Positions 1-12,067 of a DNA stretch of 25,764 bases are shown piece by piece (position 1 is the first letter of the stretch; the number at the start of each line of letters is the position of its first letter). The notes under the pieces are model-generated. The model made no database searches and was not told the DNA's origin. It saw nothing but the letters and a program-made list of their open reading frames with translations. The DNA is taken from NCBI GenBank assembly GCA_020650975.1, contig JAIPMN010002350.1, positions 1 to 25,764 of the forward strand, given 5' to 3'. The stretch comes from Apostichopus californicus (lineage: Eukaryota; Echinodermata; Holothuroidea; Aspidochirotida; Stichopodidae). The position numbers and the translations under genes are program-made.

Positions 1-1429
1 AATAATTGAATGTATAGATTGGAGTTAATTTTGTTAATTCTGATACTTGATATAAAAGAAATTTGAGGTATAATTGCTCCCTCTTTCATGGACGTTCGCA
101 ATGTCTGATCAATAATGCCTGTGCTATTTGTACATTAAATTTGATGACGCCGGTAGAGGATAGTGATATGAAGAGAATGGATTGCGCACTCGTACTGCAA
201 TGCGCAGATTTATCATTTTCAACTTTAAATATGTACACAAATGTTATAACAAAAACCAAATTATGGAGATTTGAATACATAATGAAAGAAAAAAACGCAA
301 GAAAATGAAATGAATATAAAATAATAGATTTTATGAACAATTTTATTGATCGGCGTAAACACGAACTCATGTCAAAAGTATACATTCACCAAAGTGACAG
401 TTAAAGGTGTCAAAAGGAGTCCCTTTTCAATCCGTTTGATAACATAATACTGGGAAATTAGTCTACTAATATTCAGTGTTTCACTTGGAAACAGACGCCC
501 GCAAACCGGGTACGCAAATCCTGAATTCTGTGTATCAGTTCCCCGCATCAAAATGACAATAACTACCAATCGCGAATTCAACTTCCTTGGTTATTTCTAC
601 GAATATCTCATTTCACCCCAAATATTGGCTTTTTTTCAATTTGATATGCGTATTTGTCATCAGTTTGACTGTAGACAGTGACGTATATTGGTGTATGCTA
701 TATCCTAAGACTCTGCATTTGTATATCATTACAAGCAATGTCAACATAGGCCTACCACACTATACACTATCGTTTATCCACTGTTACTGTTAGTATGTAT
801 AGCCTATGCGTCTTCCAATGAGACAGTAAAAATTAACGTTATCCAATCATGAATGATCGATCAGAAGGAAAATCTTCACTATTAGGTCCCTTTTAGTATC
901 GTATGGTTGCCCGGTCTACATACATTCGTTAAGTCCAACCTGAAGGTAATGGGTACTCCCGAGCCAAGGCTTCGCTAGCTCTCGTACCCCGTAAGACACG
1001 GGTGGATACACAGTTCTGGTAAGTTGAAGAAATTAGTTTATAAACTTATGACTTAGCAAACCGTGGAAAAACAAACTATTGCATTAAGTTTGCAGAACAC
1101 ACAGAATGGTTTTCAGTAATGTAATCGATTTATACCAGTAACTTGAGGGGTATAAAAGTACTCCCTGGAAATTCCTACCTCCTAACTTTCGCGTTAAAAT
1201 TGTTACCATGTTTTGGTTGATACATGTCCGTAATATGCTACCGTAGTTTCCATTTGCGCGCCTGGGGTCAAATATCCTGAGTAACTTAGCATGGACTTTG
1301 GACTAACTTCATATCCCCAATTTAATGTCATCTGAAGAAACTGATCATAACGTCCATTTCTACTCATAAGTACATTTGTAAGTATGGACTAAAACCATGT
1401 GAAAGGTCTTGTGTCAAGTGTAGAATTAA
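1..1429. other. Non-coding stretch, no gene recognised
   Basis: AT-rich. Open frames are short (under 100 codons), overlap on opposite strands and resemble no family I know. Apart from the hairpin at 951-989 nothing stands out. Confidence 0.6.
951..989. other. Imperfect hairpin GGGTAC...GTACCC
   Basis: A 39-base sequence with GGGTAC at 951-956 and GTACCC at 984-989 and partly complementary interior (CCGAGCC/GGCTTCG). Relatively CpG-rich for its surroundings. It lacks a tRNA B box, so it is not called an RNA gene. Confidence 0.3.
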
Positions 1430-1910
1430 CGTAGGCTATCCTAACTTGTTTGTAAAGCAGGTTAATACATTCCTCGATAGGCCTAACTTAGACATAGGCT
1501 ATCCTAGGCTAAGATAGGCCATGACCTTTTAGCTAATTGGCCCATTACATTAGTCATTACTGTACTAGCCCTAGTAGTGGTAGGCATAAAGTTAGGCTAC
1601 AAAAGGCCTAGGCTACAACTACCAGTATCACTAATACTCGTACTCCAACTAGGCTTGTCCTAACCTTAGAGGTAGTATAAAGTATAACCATTGGCCAGAA
1701 GTTAAATAACACATTATGACGAAATGAATTTCATTATTGGACATTTATTTGACATTTATTTATTTTTACATGGAAATGTATTGCTACTGCCACTGCATAC
1801 TGGCTACAGTAACAACTTAATTTCTAATTCTATGCTTGCTTCCAACAGTTGTTACTTGTTATACTTAGCCTAGCCTAAAGTAATGCCTAAGTTAATTAGG
1901 CTAAGAGATA
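1430..1910. repeat. TAGGC/AGGCCTA-rich cluster
   Basis: The words TAGGCTA, AGGCCTA, CCTAGGC and GCCTAA recur at least ten times on both strands within about 480 bp, far above chance. No regular period is seen, so this is a dispersed-word low-complexity region rather than a tandem array. Confidence 0.6.
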
Positions 1911-4229
1911 AAGTCACACTCGACATAGTAGTAGTAAGTGAACTATTCTTTATCAAACAGTTAAAAGTTAAGCTGCTGAATCAGAATGATGATCAATGCC
2001 CAAAGCAATTTACAAAATGTTACTTGTTAGGCTATGTTCAATGTCACATATAAACTAAGGAACTGTCCAACTTGGTTTTGTTCTTGACACATCAAATTCA
2101 TTCTCTGGTGATTAATTTTCCTTGAAAATTAGGTAATGGGAATAGGGCCAAGGCCTATAGGTGGTAAAATCACATAATTCTGTGAAGCAAACATCAGATC
2201 TGTAAAGTGAAGTCAAGCTTGATACACAACCCACAAAACAAAGTAAATTTTATGTATTTTCTTCAACAGTTTTATCCATAAATTTGTGTGCACATTTGAA
2301 TATCACAAATTGATACTGCAATCCTCAAAGTATCCTGTTTTAGACAAACTAGGTGTTTTGAAAGTAGCACAGCGCAGTGCATTCTATGAAGTTTTTATTT
2401 TACAGGTACAGCACTGTCACTATATACTGTATAGCCTAACATTATAAGTAACAATTACCTAAGTCAATATTCTTTGATGAATTTCTAATAATGCTGTAAT
2501 TCAGTTCTGCCAGGAAAACCATTGCACGATCACTTGGGGACACTTATCTATGTTTCCTTTTTAAGAGCTTGGTGGAGAAAAATTTGAACTTTTTTGAGTC
2601 TGCACAGAAACAGGATAATCTGTTCCTTCAAACAAATTTGTAGTGTTTAAAACCTTACAGAATATGCTATCATCTAGCAAAGTTAATACCAGACATGGAT
2701 GGGATGGCTTCAATTCCTCATTTAGTTTCAATCAGTCTATTTATTCGCGAGACTATTGCGGTGTGGTTTTGCAAGTGTTGATTCCAACTGACAGATTTAA
2801 CAATGTTGATGTCAAAAATCTCCAATATGCTACACTATCCTCCCCTCCCCTCGCCTCCCAGGCTCCCCCCTTTGTATTATTAACAATTTTACAGCACCCT
2901 TAAAATCTCTGTGACTTACTTTCAGTAGTGTTTAATCCTGTTTGAATTCTTCAGCAGCAAAGTATTGTAATGGGACTGTCAATGAATTGGAGATTTTTTG
3001 GCAGTCTTTTTACACAGTTGGGAAGTTTTATTTAATGATGGTAAACTTTCCTCAGTCCAGTCCAAGGTAAAATAGCTGTACATTCTAAAAATAAACTGGA
3101 AAGGAACTTGTTCCTGATAAGCATCGATAGGCACGGATAACCACCAATAACAAATGCCTTAATTTCTTTTCACTGATAGTATCCAGGGTCCTCGACCCAC
3201 ATATAAAAGCAAGCGATTTTTGGGTGAACATTTCACTGGATGTTTTGGTTTTCCTTGGGAACAAGCTGCCATAATCATGCAAGAATCTTGATGAAGATCT
3301 ATTGCAAATTGGCTCCCAAAGTAAGCTAACTTTTCATTCTTTTTTTCCCTTTGTCTTCTGTTTTGAATGATATCAGTTTATTAACTCTTTGTAATATATC
3401 CACGTTAGGTCATGGAATCGATCAAGATCTCATTGCTTCCAACAGGTGCAGGAAATGTATCGTTTAGTCAAGTGTTTGGTGCTACAGTAGTCTAAATGTT
3501 TTGTTTGTATATCTGGTGAATAACTTCTGGCAGGAACTTAAGGATTGTATTTACTAACACTGATAGCATAATGTGGTTGTAGGTGTATTTGAACTGTTTA
3601 TTTTTGTAACACATTTCTGTCAGCTTTGAAGTAATTGATGAGAGAAAGAGAAACTGTTTTGAAGTAGAATAAAGCAAAAGAGAAACAACTTTGAAACTAA
3701 CCATTTAATAATTTTTATTGTATCGTTCATTCAACAGTTAAACTGTATTTTCTATTGCCTTTTTCGAGTACATGATTTATCAAATGTAATTGTAAGCTCT
3801 CTGCCCGTTTTACTTGTGTCTTTGAGGAGAGTAAAAAAACAACAAATGTAATGCAACCTTTAAGGGTATGCATGATCACCAGCTGCCAAGATGTAACCGT
3901 AGAACTTCTCTATCAGCTAGGGGCACACCTGTTTCATTAGCCTTTACATGCTTTTCATGAAGGTGTTGCATGTCAAGGTAGAAAGTTGAAATATCTGGGT
4001 GGTAAACAGTAATATCTTCATACTACACATGATCATTTCTGGACTACCATTTCACATAGTTGTGCAGGGATAATGCTAATCCAATCACTTGTTAGTAAAC
4101 CCAATGTACTTCTGCAAATGTATTATCATTGGTCCAGTCCATGTATCCCAAGGCTACCCTCTTACCATATATGTCCTCTTTGATCTTGTTTGTGGGCAGA
4201 GGTTATAAGGCGGAGGAACGGGCAGTTTC
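1911..4229. other. Non-coding stretch, no gene recognised
   Basis: AT-rich intergenic-type sequence. No exon with flanking splice sites and a recognisable domain was found. One short palindrome (AGGAAC-TT-GTTCCT near 3101) is unremarkable. Confidence 0.6.
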
Positions 4230-4391
4230 CCTCTAAGAAATCTCTCCCTTCCGTTCCCCCACTCCTTCCCTCTCCCTAATCTCCACTAGTCTTCTATCCA
4301 TCTACCTCCCATCATACCCACTGTCTCTCCTCTTCCTCCCTTTTTCCTCTCTTTAATCCTTCCCCTCCCATCTCCTCCCCCTCCGCCACCC
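4230..4391. repeat. Polypyrimidine tract, about 160 bp
   Basis: Nearly pure C/T on the + strand with scattered A; low-complexity simple sequence, possibly able to form triplex or R-loop structures. Open frames across it are composition artefacts. Confidence 0.85.
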
Positions 4392-7300
4392 TTATGAAAT
4401 ATAACTATGATGTGTATGTTACATATGTATACACTTCCAGCTTTTGCAACAAAATTCTGATTCTGATTTCTGATCCATTCCATTCCTTTCTTTTAACCCC
4501 ACCTGAAGGATTACCACATAAGGTACCATCCCCTGCCCCTTCACATTTTCGTTTTGCCTTTCTTTTTTTGTACAGGAATGGCAAACTAAGTATGAAAAAA
4601 AGATCATTTGGCCCTTTTGTACTAGCTCAAAGGTTATCGGGTGTAAGTTCCTACTATTGTAGTACCAGTGCTTGTAAATATTTGATCTTATTGTACTCCA
4701 GTTTAGTAATTGTTTCTTTTCAGGGCATAAACAATTTTCAGCCCTCATAAATTCAGTTTCCATACCACCCCAGAACCACTTGAGGAGGTCAAAAAGAGTT
4801 GAAATTCCTGAAAAATGCAGAATCAGAAAATATACATGAATAAATAAAAAAAAAACCTTTGTAACTCCAGGTCTTTTAGTTCCTTTTTGATTGATTGTAA
4901 TTATTTCTGTATCAAAGCCTAAAGCCCTAAATTTGGTTAAGGCTGCTGTCGTATTCTTTATTTTCAGTCTGTGGCATAATTAGAACTAGCTTTTTTTTGG
5001 GGGGGGGGGGATGGGTGGGATGGGGCTCATCTGAGGGTACAGCACTACCAGGATGCAAACTATAACAAATCCCAAAAGAAGAGTGGTACAAATGGAAAAT
5101 TGGAAGGACAGGTAGGCAGTGGTAGGGGGGGGGGCGGGTGGCGTGGGCCGGGGAAGAGTTTTCATCTGAGGTAGTATTTTTGGTTGGTAATGGTTGTCAG
5201 CGATTGGTACAGCAAAGTGGTACCAATGTACTGGGGAGCACAGGAACTGTCTTAAGTCCTTACCTCAGAGGTAAGACCCATCATTCATTAATGTTTAAAT
5301 CTGTTGTCTATGGCCGGGCAGTACCACATCCATGTCAAAATCATCATTGTGAAAGTATCTGGAGGGCCTGTCCCACTCCACCAACCATTTCTTTACTTCC
5401 TGTACCCATACACCATTACAGCCTACAAGATTGATTTACTATGGACGGTATGAAATTATGAATTAGTGTTGTTTTTCTGATCTGGAAAGTATGCCAATTA
5501 GTCAAGATAACCTAAGGAATACAGAACTTGTCTCACAGTTAGTTTAAGTTGTCTCCATCATCGGAATCACTGCTTGGAACAAACCTTAAAAACGAGTCTC
5601 AGCTGAGTCGTTAGTGATTGTTGGAAACATAACCCCCCGCGGTCAAACCACGGCCAAATTGGAATGAACCAAACACAACATTGACTAAAAAAACTTTTGT
5701 AAGCATTCTCTAAGCCTTGGCCTTGCTTTTAATTGTTATCAAAAATATTTGGAAAAACAAACTGATGATAAAAATAATAAAAAGATACTCACATCTGATG
5801 GACGAGCAAAGACTTCTGCTTAACAACAACAAACAGCATCTGTATCTTACTATGTACCAGATCACTTTTGAAATCCCAGAAATCACTAAACCATCTGACT
5901 TTGAACCTGTCTGTCATCCGCATTCATTAAATGGAGGCGGAGATTTTGATGAGTCTGAGCTATTGATGATTGTCAAAAGGGTTTGATCATTGAACCTGGT
6001 ATCAAGTAATAGAGGGGAGTACAATAGGTGGATTATACGGGATTAAGTTTAATTGACAGCTCACTGCCTTTGTTGTTCTTTTAAATCCTCTTAGCCAGTC
6101 CAAAGGATGGGGGAGGGAAAGTTGGACAAGGGGAGTGTAGAAACATGAATAGGTTTTGTTTTGCCTTTCTTTCCTGTTCATTGGCAGACTCTAATTATTG
6201 GAAGTTTGACAATATAAAGTTTTTCTATTCTTTTTTTTATTTTTTTTTATTCTTGGACATGTCATAGGCAGTTCTAGGCAGTTTTGATTGGCTAACTATG
6301 TCATTAACTATTTTTCTGTTTTTTTTCTGTTGTCAAATTTTGAGCATATATATATATATATGTATCAAAAATCGAAAGGCCCCGTGTTGAAGTATTTTGA
6401 AATACATTCATGTTTCAAAGTCCAACAAGGTCATGTCAGTATATATTGTTATCATGTGAAAACCCTTCAAATTTGCATTTCTGTTGCCTGCATTATTTTC
6501 TTTGCACCTGATTTATTATATACCACGTCGTCATCACATCGCTGCTTAATCGGCGCTGTAAAGCAATAACGTCATTTCAGTGATCGTAAACAGCAGAAGT
6601 GCAAGGTACCATAAACCGTAGATCGGATCTATATTTAGCAAGACCGTAGTAAACTGTCTTCTTTTACAACCTGTGTACATGTTACTATTTATTGGATTAT
6701 CTGTAAAATGTGTAAGCAGCTCTATCTCAGCCTTTAGTAGTTCTTAAAACAATTAATCTTTGAAACTGGGAATTTATGTAGGCCTACACTCAGGTAATGG
6801 GACAGTTTAAAGGAAGAGTTTAGGCAGAATTTGAAAGAACTTAATGTTAAATATATCAAAGAACAACAAAATAATGGAAAGGCGTGGGGGGGGGGGGGGT
6901 TTGAAGATTTTTTTTGTTATAGTGACATGATGGTTTACAAAACTTCTTCAGTCCTTACTGTTGGTTGTGGCAATCACTATTCAATGCCCTCCCCCAACCT
7001 CTTCCCCTCACCCTCCCCCCTGAGATGTGCCAACCATGTGCAACAGCCTACCTTGGATACTGCATAACCATGAATTGCAAAATTTCATACGATAAAATCC
7101 TGTTAGTTGCATGGAAGGAATCACACAAGAAATTCAGTTTTAGATGTTCTGAAGTATTTGTTTTCTTTTAAGTGAACAACAAATGTCTGAATGACAAATT
7201 TAATGTTTGTAAATGTGTATTAATGTCATGTTAGGGATAACATCTCTGGGATCATTGATTCTATTCCCATTTTTTCAGCCACCAATTATCTATACAAATT

Positions 7301-8039
7301 TTCCAGTATGTTTATAATATTCCAGTCAGTTTCCCATTGTTCAATAACAAAACATGAAACTCCAAGAATTTAGTGCAGGCAACCAAATTTGCTTGGTTGG
7401 ACTACCAATATGTCCAAATTTCAACCAGAAAAATTCATGAAATATTTCTCCTCCTTATATAGATCATGAATAAAGATTAATGAATTATCTCGTAAGACTC
7501 TGTATGGGAAGAGTTGACACTCAAAAAAATGCTTGGGTTTTGTTTTCAGGTATTAATGATTTCCATAACTTTACAGTTACATTGGCATGATCTGCATTCC
7601 TTGCTATACTCTGGATATTAACGTTGATACTGTACTATTTAATAAACTGTTTGTGATGTTATTTTCCTGGACTTTGCACCATATAATACAGAGGGGTATC
7701 ATGTGTGCAACATTGAAAAAAAAAACTTGACTTATCACTCCGGTGTCAATCAAGCACAAGCTATTTAAGGACACCTTTCTTTTCTTTTCTCTTTTTTTTC
7801 CTCCCCTATTTTATCTCCATTCTATGAAAAGGTTTGACTAACTAACCAAATCACTGATACCCCAATTAATATCACTTCCTCAGTGATCTCCCTGACAAAT
7901 ATTATTTTCTAGTAGTCCTTGAACAATTAAACTCCTTCCCCTCCCCAAACTTTGGTTCCCACCACAGAAGCCCAGAATTGAATGACAGGTGATCATTAAC
8001 TGGTGGGCTTGGAAATCAGTTAATCCCCAAAGGCTTGAT
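4392..8039. other. Non-coding upstream region of the receptor gene
   Basis: Contains G runs at 4999-5010, 5126-5134 and 6886-6899, a C/T-rich patch at about 6985-7020 and an (AT)8 tract. Open frames here are composition-driven and match nothing. An unrecognised 5' non-coding exon cannot be excluded. Confidence 0.6.
6346..6361. repeat. (AT)8 microsatellite
   Basis: Simple dinucleotide repeat. Comparable AT tracts are at 8413-8437 (in the 5' UTR) and 20475-20488 (intron 7). Confidence 0.9.
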
Positions 8040-8048
8040 TTCTGAGAA
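8040..8048 (+). promoter_or_regulatory. STAT/GAS-type palindrome TTCTGAGAA upstream of the promoter
   Basis: The 9-mer fits the STAT consensus TTC-N3-GAA exactly and lies about 200 bp upstream of the TATA box. The motif is expected about once per 4 kb by chance, so the position is suggestive only. Mammalian gp130 is known to be STAT-responsive. Confidence 0.25.
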
Positions 8049-8243
8049 CTGCCAGCTTACCTGTGTAGCCAATGCTGGAAGAATAGGGGCTGGCTGGAAT
8101 GAGAAAAAAACCACAAGAATGCTCAGGACTTTCTGCATTCCAAACAAAACAGTTAGTTTGACATTAGAGGTGTTAGAAAGTTTATGTGACAATATGCTTG
8201 GTAGTTGGGTGGGGAGGCGGGAGGAGGGCCAAAGGGTTTAAGG

Positions 8244-8250
8244 TATAAAA
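8244..8250 (+). promoter_or_regulatory. TATA box (TATAAAA) of the receptor gene
   Basis: TATAAAA stands alone upstream of exon 1. About 30 bp downstream is a pyrimidine-rich stretch (ctctcttacttt, 8271-8282) that fits an initiator, with the A at 8278 as a candidate start. This would give a 5' UTR of about 300 bases with no ATG before 8579. The spacing is slightly long but acceptable. Inferred from position and motif; no transcript evidence. Confidence 0.5.
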
Positions 8251-8273
8251 AGAAGTGGCACGTCTGACAGCTC

Positions 8274-8404
8274 TCTTACTTTAAAAAAAAAATCCACAGT
8301 GGGACGTAATTTGATTGTCAGTTTTGTTCTGTTCGATTCTACTTCGCTCACCTGCACAAGGCATATTTGATCAAGATAAATTAAGTCAACGAGGGAAGGA
8401 AGGA

Positions 8405-8435
<31 letters not shown>

Positions 8436-8578
8436 TAAATAGGAAGGACGAGAGATTCGCGTGTGTGTGAGTGGATACCAAATTCTGATTTGTATACTCT
8501 GTTGACAGCGAAGACTTGCCAGTCGTGGATAGCCGGCCGACTGTATAACACTGACCCGAAGGAAAGCTGAGATCATCC
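8274..8578 (+). other. Probable 5' UTR of the receptor gene
   Basis: Between the inferred start site and the ATG there is no other ATG. An in-frame TGA at 8552-8554 closes the frame upstream of the chosen start. The stretch contains an A run, an (AT)12 microsatellite at 8413-8437 and a short GT run. The 5' boundary is inferred from the TATA box. Confidence 0.45.
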
Positions 8579-8693
8579 ATGACCGAGATGGGAGGAAGGA
8601 AACGCCAAGGAAGTCTAGCCGTAATATCTGGCACCTTGTTGGCCATCAGTGTGATTATAGAAACTTGCTTCAAATTTACAAATGCCATTGAAG
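8579..8693 (+). CDS. Receptor exon 1: start codon and signal peptide
   Basis: The first ATG after the putative start site opens a 38-codon segment (residues 1-38) ending in phase 1 at a strong donor, AAG|GTGAGTT. The peptide has a basic N-terminus (RKR at 7-9) followed by a hydrophobic core (LAVISGTLLAISVII, about residues 13-27). This is a secretory signal peptide, with cleavage probably near residues 35-39. The in-frame stop at 8552 supports this start; the ATG at codon 4 is a weaker alternative. Joined to exon 2, the split codon gives Ala39. The first coding intron falls just after the signal peptide in phase 1, usual for cell-surface receptors of this class. Confidence 0.8.
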
Positions 8694-9843
8694 GTGAGTT
8701 AAAATCTTTCACACCTTTTTATTTTTCTATTTCCTTTTTTTTGTGTGTTTTGTTTATTTGTTTGTTTGTTTGTTTATTTCTTTTATTGTATTAGTATTAA
8801 TTTTCTGGAAAGGCAGTTTGCATTTCTTGATTGAGTTGTTTGATAAATAGAAGGCAATTTAAAAAATTTAAATTGGATAAGGATAGTATTGGTAGGGTGG
8901 TAGTTGTGGTGGTGGGGGGGCGGGGGTTATGGTGGGGCAATGAGAAGAACATAAGCAAACTAAAATTTCAAAAGAAAACAACATAAGGGAAGTAAAAACA
9001 AATAGGGGAAATAGATAGAAATTATTGTATTGAACCTGTTTCGTACTACGGTATATCTTTAGTCATGGTGGGGGGGGGTGGGGAGGGTGTGTTGGACGGG
9101 AGGAGGTAAGGACAGGCAAAAATAGGGGTATGAAAGCAATCTCACTCCGAAAAAATCCACAGTGGTATGAAATTCGATCTTTCAGTATATTATGGGTCAC
9201 ATTAAATCTTATTTGGGATGCAGATGGGTGAATTACAGCTTCAGCAAATGTTTTTTTTTTTTTTTACAATTGTCACAAAAGTTTGTTGGTATACCCAGTT
9301 TCTTGCTAAGTAACTACACCTCAGTAACCAATACTAAAGCTGCTGTAGGATGTAACTTGCCTGGGATCTCTTCAAGTAATGGTACCTATTTTGACTTTTA
9401 TTCAGTGGTATAGTTTGTAAATTGCTGCTAGTAACCATAGCGACCAGAGAGACGCCACTTTAATTATTTGTGGGAAATGAAGGATGGGGAAAAATCAGTC
9501 ATCAGTTATTAATCATTGCAAAACTTGTTTTTAAAAACAATTTTTTAACTGACTGAAGTTTCAAGTGGTCATTGGCAGTTAGAGAAGGAGGGGGGGGGGT
9601 GGGTGTGGCAGGAGGTGGATTGGGTGAGGGAATGGGGATAAGAAAGGTAATTAAGAGTGGCAGAGTTTCAGCACCCACTCTGAATTGGGGATGGTAAATG
9701 ATAAAAGCATTGTTCACATCAAGTTTTGCTTTTCCTATTCTGTGGAAACTGTAAAATAGTGCTTACATAAAGCAAAGTTTGAAGTTTACATTTTTTTCAT
9801 TATAAATTAATATTTTATCCAATTTTCCCAAAATTCATTGTAG
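8694..9843 (+). other. Intron 1 (1150 bp)
   Basis: Bounded by GTGAGT and a TTGTAG acceptor. It holds a (TTTG)n run near 8748-8775, G-rich blocks at 8891-8938, 9067-9111 and 9587-9637, and at 9150-9185 a block resembling part of the 5' UTR. No additional exon is visible. Confidence 0.75.
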
Positions 9844-10125
9844 CCTCGGTAACAGCTGACCAAATTGCCCTTTGGGGATCCACAGTGACAGTTGCTTGTA
9901 CTATCAACGATCTCCAGCCTCTGTCCGCATCTGAAATTCTCTGGTACAAAGATTCTCCGGAGGAAGCCCTGCCCGGCGCCCTCAGCCAAGTCGTCGGTAA
10001 CTCCACCACGTCCAGACTGACGTTATCGGTCGTGACCGATGAAGACACCGGTACCTACTACTGCGCCCTACCATCCGATGGCAAGGATGTGTCTCTCTAC
10101 AAGTCATCTAGAGTTGTTGTCGGAA
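9844..10125 (+). CDS. Receptor exon 2: Ig-like domain
   Basis: This symmetric phase 1-1 exon of 282 bases encodes residues 39-132, a single Ig domain. Hallmarks in order: Cys57 in the B strand (TVTVAC), Trp72 in the C strand (ILWYKD), an NST glycosylation site at 91-93, a TLSVV strand, and the F-strand motif D106-T-G-T-Y-Y-C112. Cys57 and Cys112 should form the domain disulfide. The donor is GGAA|GTAAGT. In vertebrate gp130 the equivalent N-terminal Ig domain helps complete the cytokine complex (family knowledge). Here the Ig signature is unusually canonical. The exon is clearly more GC-rich than the introns. Confidence 0.9.
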
Positions 10126-10173
10126 GTAAGTTAAATAGCTTTCATTTTCATATCATCAGATCATTTCATTAAC

Positions 10174-10252
10174 CGGGGCAAGGGGGTGGGGTCAAAGATG
10201 GGTTGAGGAGGAGGAGGGGAAGCGCGAAGGAGGGGAAGGGGGGAAGGGAGGG
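10174..10252. repeat. G-rich block with G-quadruplex potential after exon 2
   Basis: Many GGG and GGGG runs within 80 bp of the + strand, starting about 50 bp after the exon 2 donor. Similar blocks occur at 8891-8938, 9067-9111, 9587-9637, 12262-12302, 15498-15545, 17003-17040, 19949-20006 and 22507-22568. Confidence 0.8.
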
Positions 10253-11870
10253 CATATGACATGATGACGTTTGCTCAGTTTTCCTTTCTACATCCCATCG
10301 CACCCCTCCCTCCATATTTATTGGCAGTGGTTTTGGGAGAAAAACAAGGTTGGATGAAAGGTAAGGGGATACTACACCCAATCGAAAGCTTTGAATATTG
10401 ATTGTCAATTTATTGACTTAGTTAAAAAAAAACAAAAAAAAAAACAAAGACAGTCATCCAAGACTTTTTTCTGCTTGGTAAGAATCAAAATAATGCGCAA
10501 AATGACAAAATGATATATTTTGATTATTATTAAAAATTGTTGATTACTTCCCATCCTTATTTGACGATGAATGAAACTTGGCATATATACGTGAGTGAAG
10601 TCAAGCTAGTTGCCCTAATTTGGGTATGTTACTGCCGCATTTTTGGAATTTTCCTGCCAAAGTTTGGGAATTTTACTTTAAATATATACTACCAAAAGCA
10701 ACCAAGGAAGCTCCTTTGACTACCAACTTAAGTAGATTGCGTACCAGGGCACTGCAGCATTGTGTAACTTTTATAGTCTTATAACAGAAAGATATATTCA
10801 GTCCATTCTGGGCAATGCACATGATCTTGATAAAGAGCTGTTTTTCCCCCCCCTATTCTTTGTGGTTTCTGAAGCGCCTTTATCATTCATTTTTTCTTTT
10901 AAATGTCAACTTCTGACAGGCCTATTGTTACTCACCAGTATACCCTGCACTTCTTGTTTTTTTCTTTTTTTAAATTCTGTTAGCTATGTCAACTAAAAAA
11001 CAAACAGGAAAGTTAAATAACTTTTAAGTTAAGTGGGCTTTAAAGCACAGCACCTTTGCATACCCTGGAAGCTATAAATCTGCTCGCATTTGCCTATCTC
11101 AGGCAGTCGGAACGACACTCTTTGATTCTTCGTACATAAAAAACAGTCTTTTCTTAACTGCAATCGGTCCAAGCCGCATCGCGTGCTAAGGTTTTTTCTG
11201 TTGTTTGATACTCATCAATGAAAGACCCACAAAATACCACCACATGTAAACATGTTTTATTCTAGGGTAGGGCGAAGGCCACGGTGTCATTCGACAATCT
11301 GATCAAACTTTGACTACTGTAGGTATTATTGAGTTGCTTCATTCATTTGGCAAGATACCCTCACCACAATGTAAAGAAACCTCTTACCAAAACCCTTGTT
11401 TTTTCTTCCCTTTCTTTTTACGTCTCTCTGCGGTTTTTTTATTTTCATAACTTTAACCTTGTCATTGTGTTCGCTGGACAATTACCCATTGAACCTGACG
11501 CATGATCTTACTTTTTGGAGGTTAGCTTGATTATATCGATTTCCATGGCGATCTTTTAATTACATGATATATATTTGTTCAAGGTTGTCAATCGTGGTAA
11601 AGTAGTTCTCGTTAGGTAAAATTTATTCCTATAAAGTTGCAAGCAGATGATACATCACTCGAAAAGTATTCCATGTATCGATTTTTGTCTGGCGATAAAG
11701 AAGTTACGACGAAAAATACAGCGTTTAGCTATTCATTTTTCCATGAGCTCTAAGAAATCTACTGTGGTGTCATAATTTTAATGGTCTTTTCAAAATCTAC
11801 TCAAAATCGCACATATTGTAAATATTTTGTGAATTCCAGTTTTAAAGTAGCTGAACCATAGTTTTAAAGG

Positions 11871-12067
11871 GCAGGTTTGTGGGTGATGGTGTGCCAGGGA
11901 GGGGTCGAAGGCCTGTACGAACTGAATGCAGGTTTGTGGGGGATGGGAGGTGGTGTGTTAGGGAGGGGTGAGGGTTAAAGGCCTGTACGAACTGAATGCA
12001 GGTTTGTGGGGGATGGGAGGTGGTGTGTTAGGGAGGGGTGAGGGTTGACGGCCTGTAGGAACTGAAT
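11871..12067. repeat. Minisatellite, three units of 57, 70 and 70 bp
   Basis: Units start with GCAGGTTTGTGGG at 11871, 11928 and 11998 and end in GGCCTGTA(C/G)GAACTGAAT. Units 2 and 3 differ at only a few bases near the end; unit 1 lacks about 13 bp in the GGGAGGTGG / GTGAGGG part. Located in intron 2. Confidence 0.9.

Noticed and set aside
553..681. Short 42-codon + strand frame beginning at an ATG
   Set aside because: No splice, promoter or domain evidence; length within chance.
951..989. Possible tRNA-derived SINE or tRNA
   Set aside because: The minus strand has a loosely A-box-like stretch, but no GGTTCGANNCC B box or cloverleaf could be found.
4286..4763. Overlapping frames of 65-118 codons on both strands
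   Set aside because: Lie partly in a polypyrimidine tract and overlap each other on opposite strands; low-complexity products with no recognisable motif.
9807..10048. Two minus-strand frames across exon 2
   Set aside because: Opposite-strand shadows of the Ig exon; no family features of their own.
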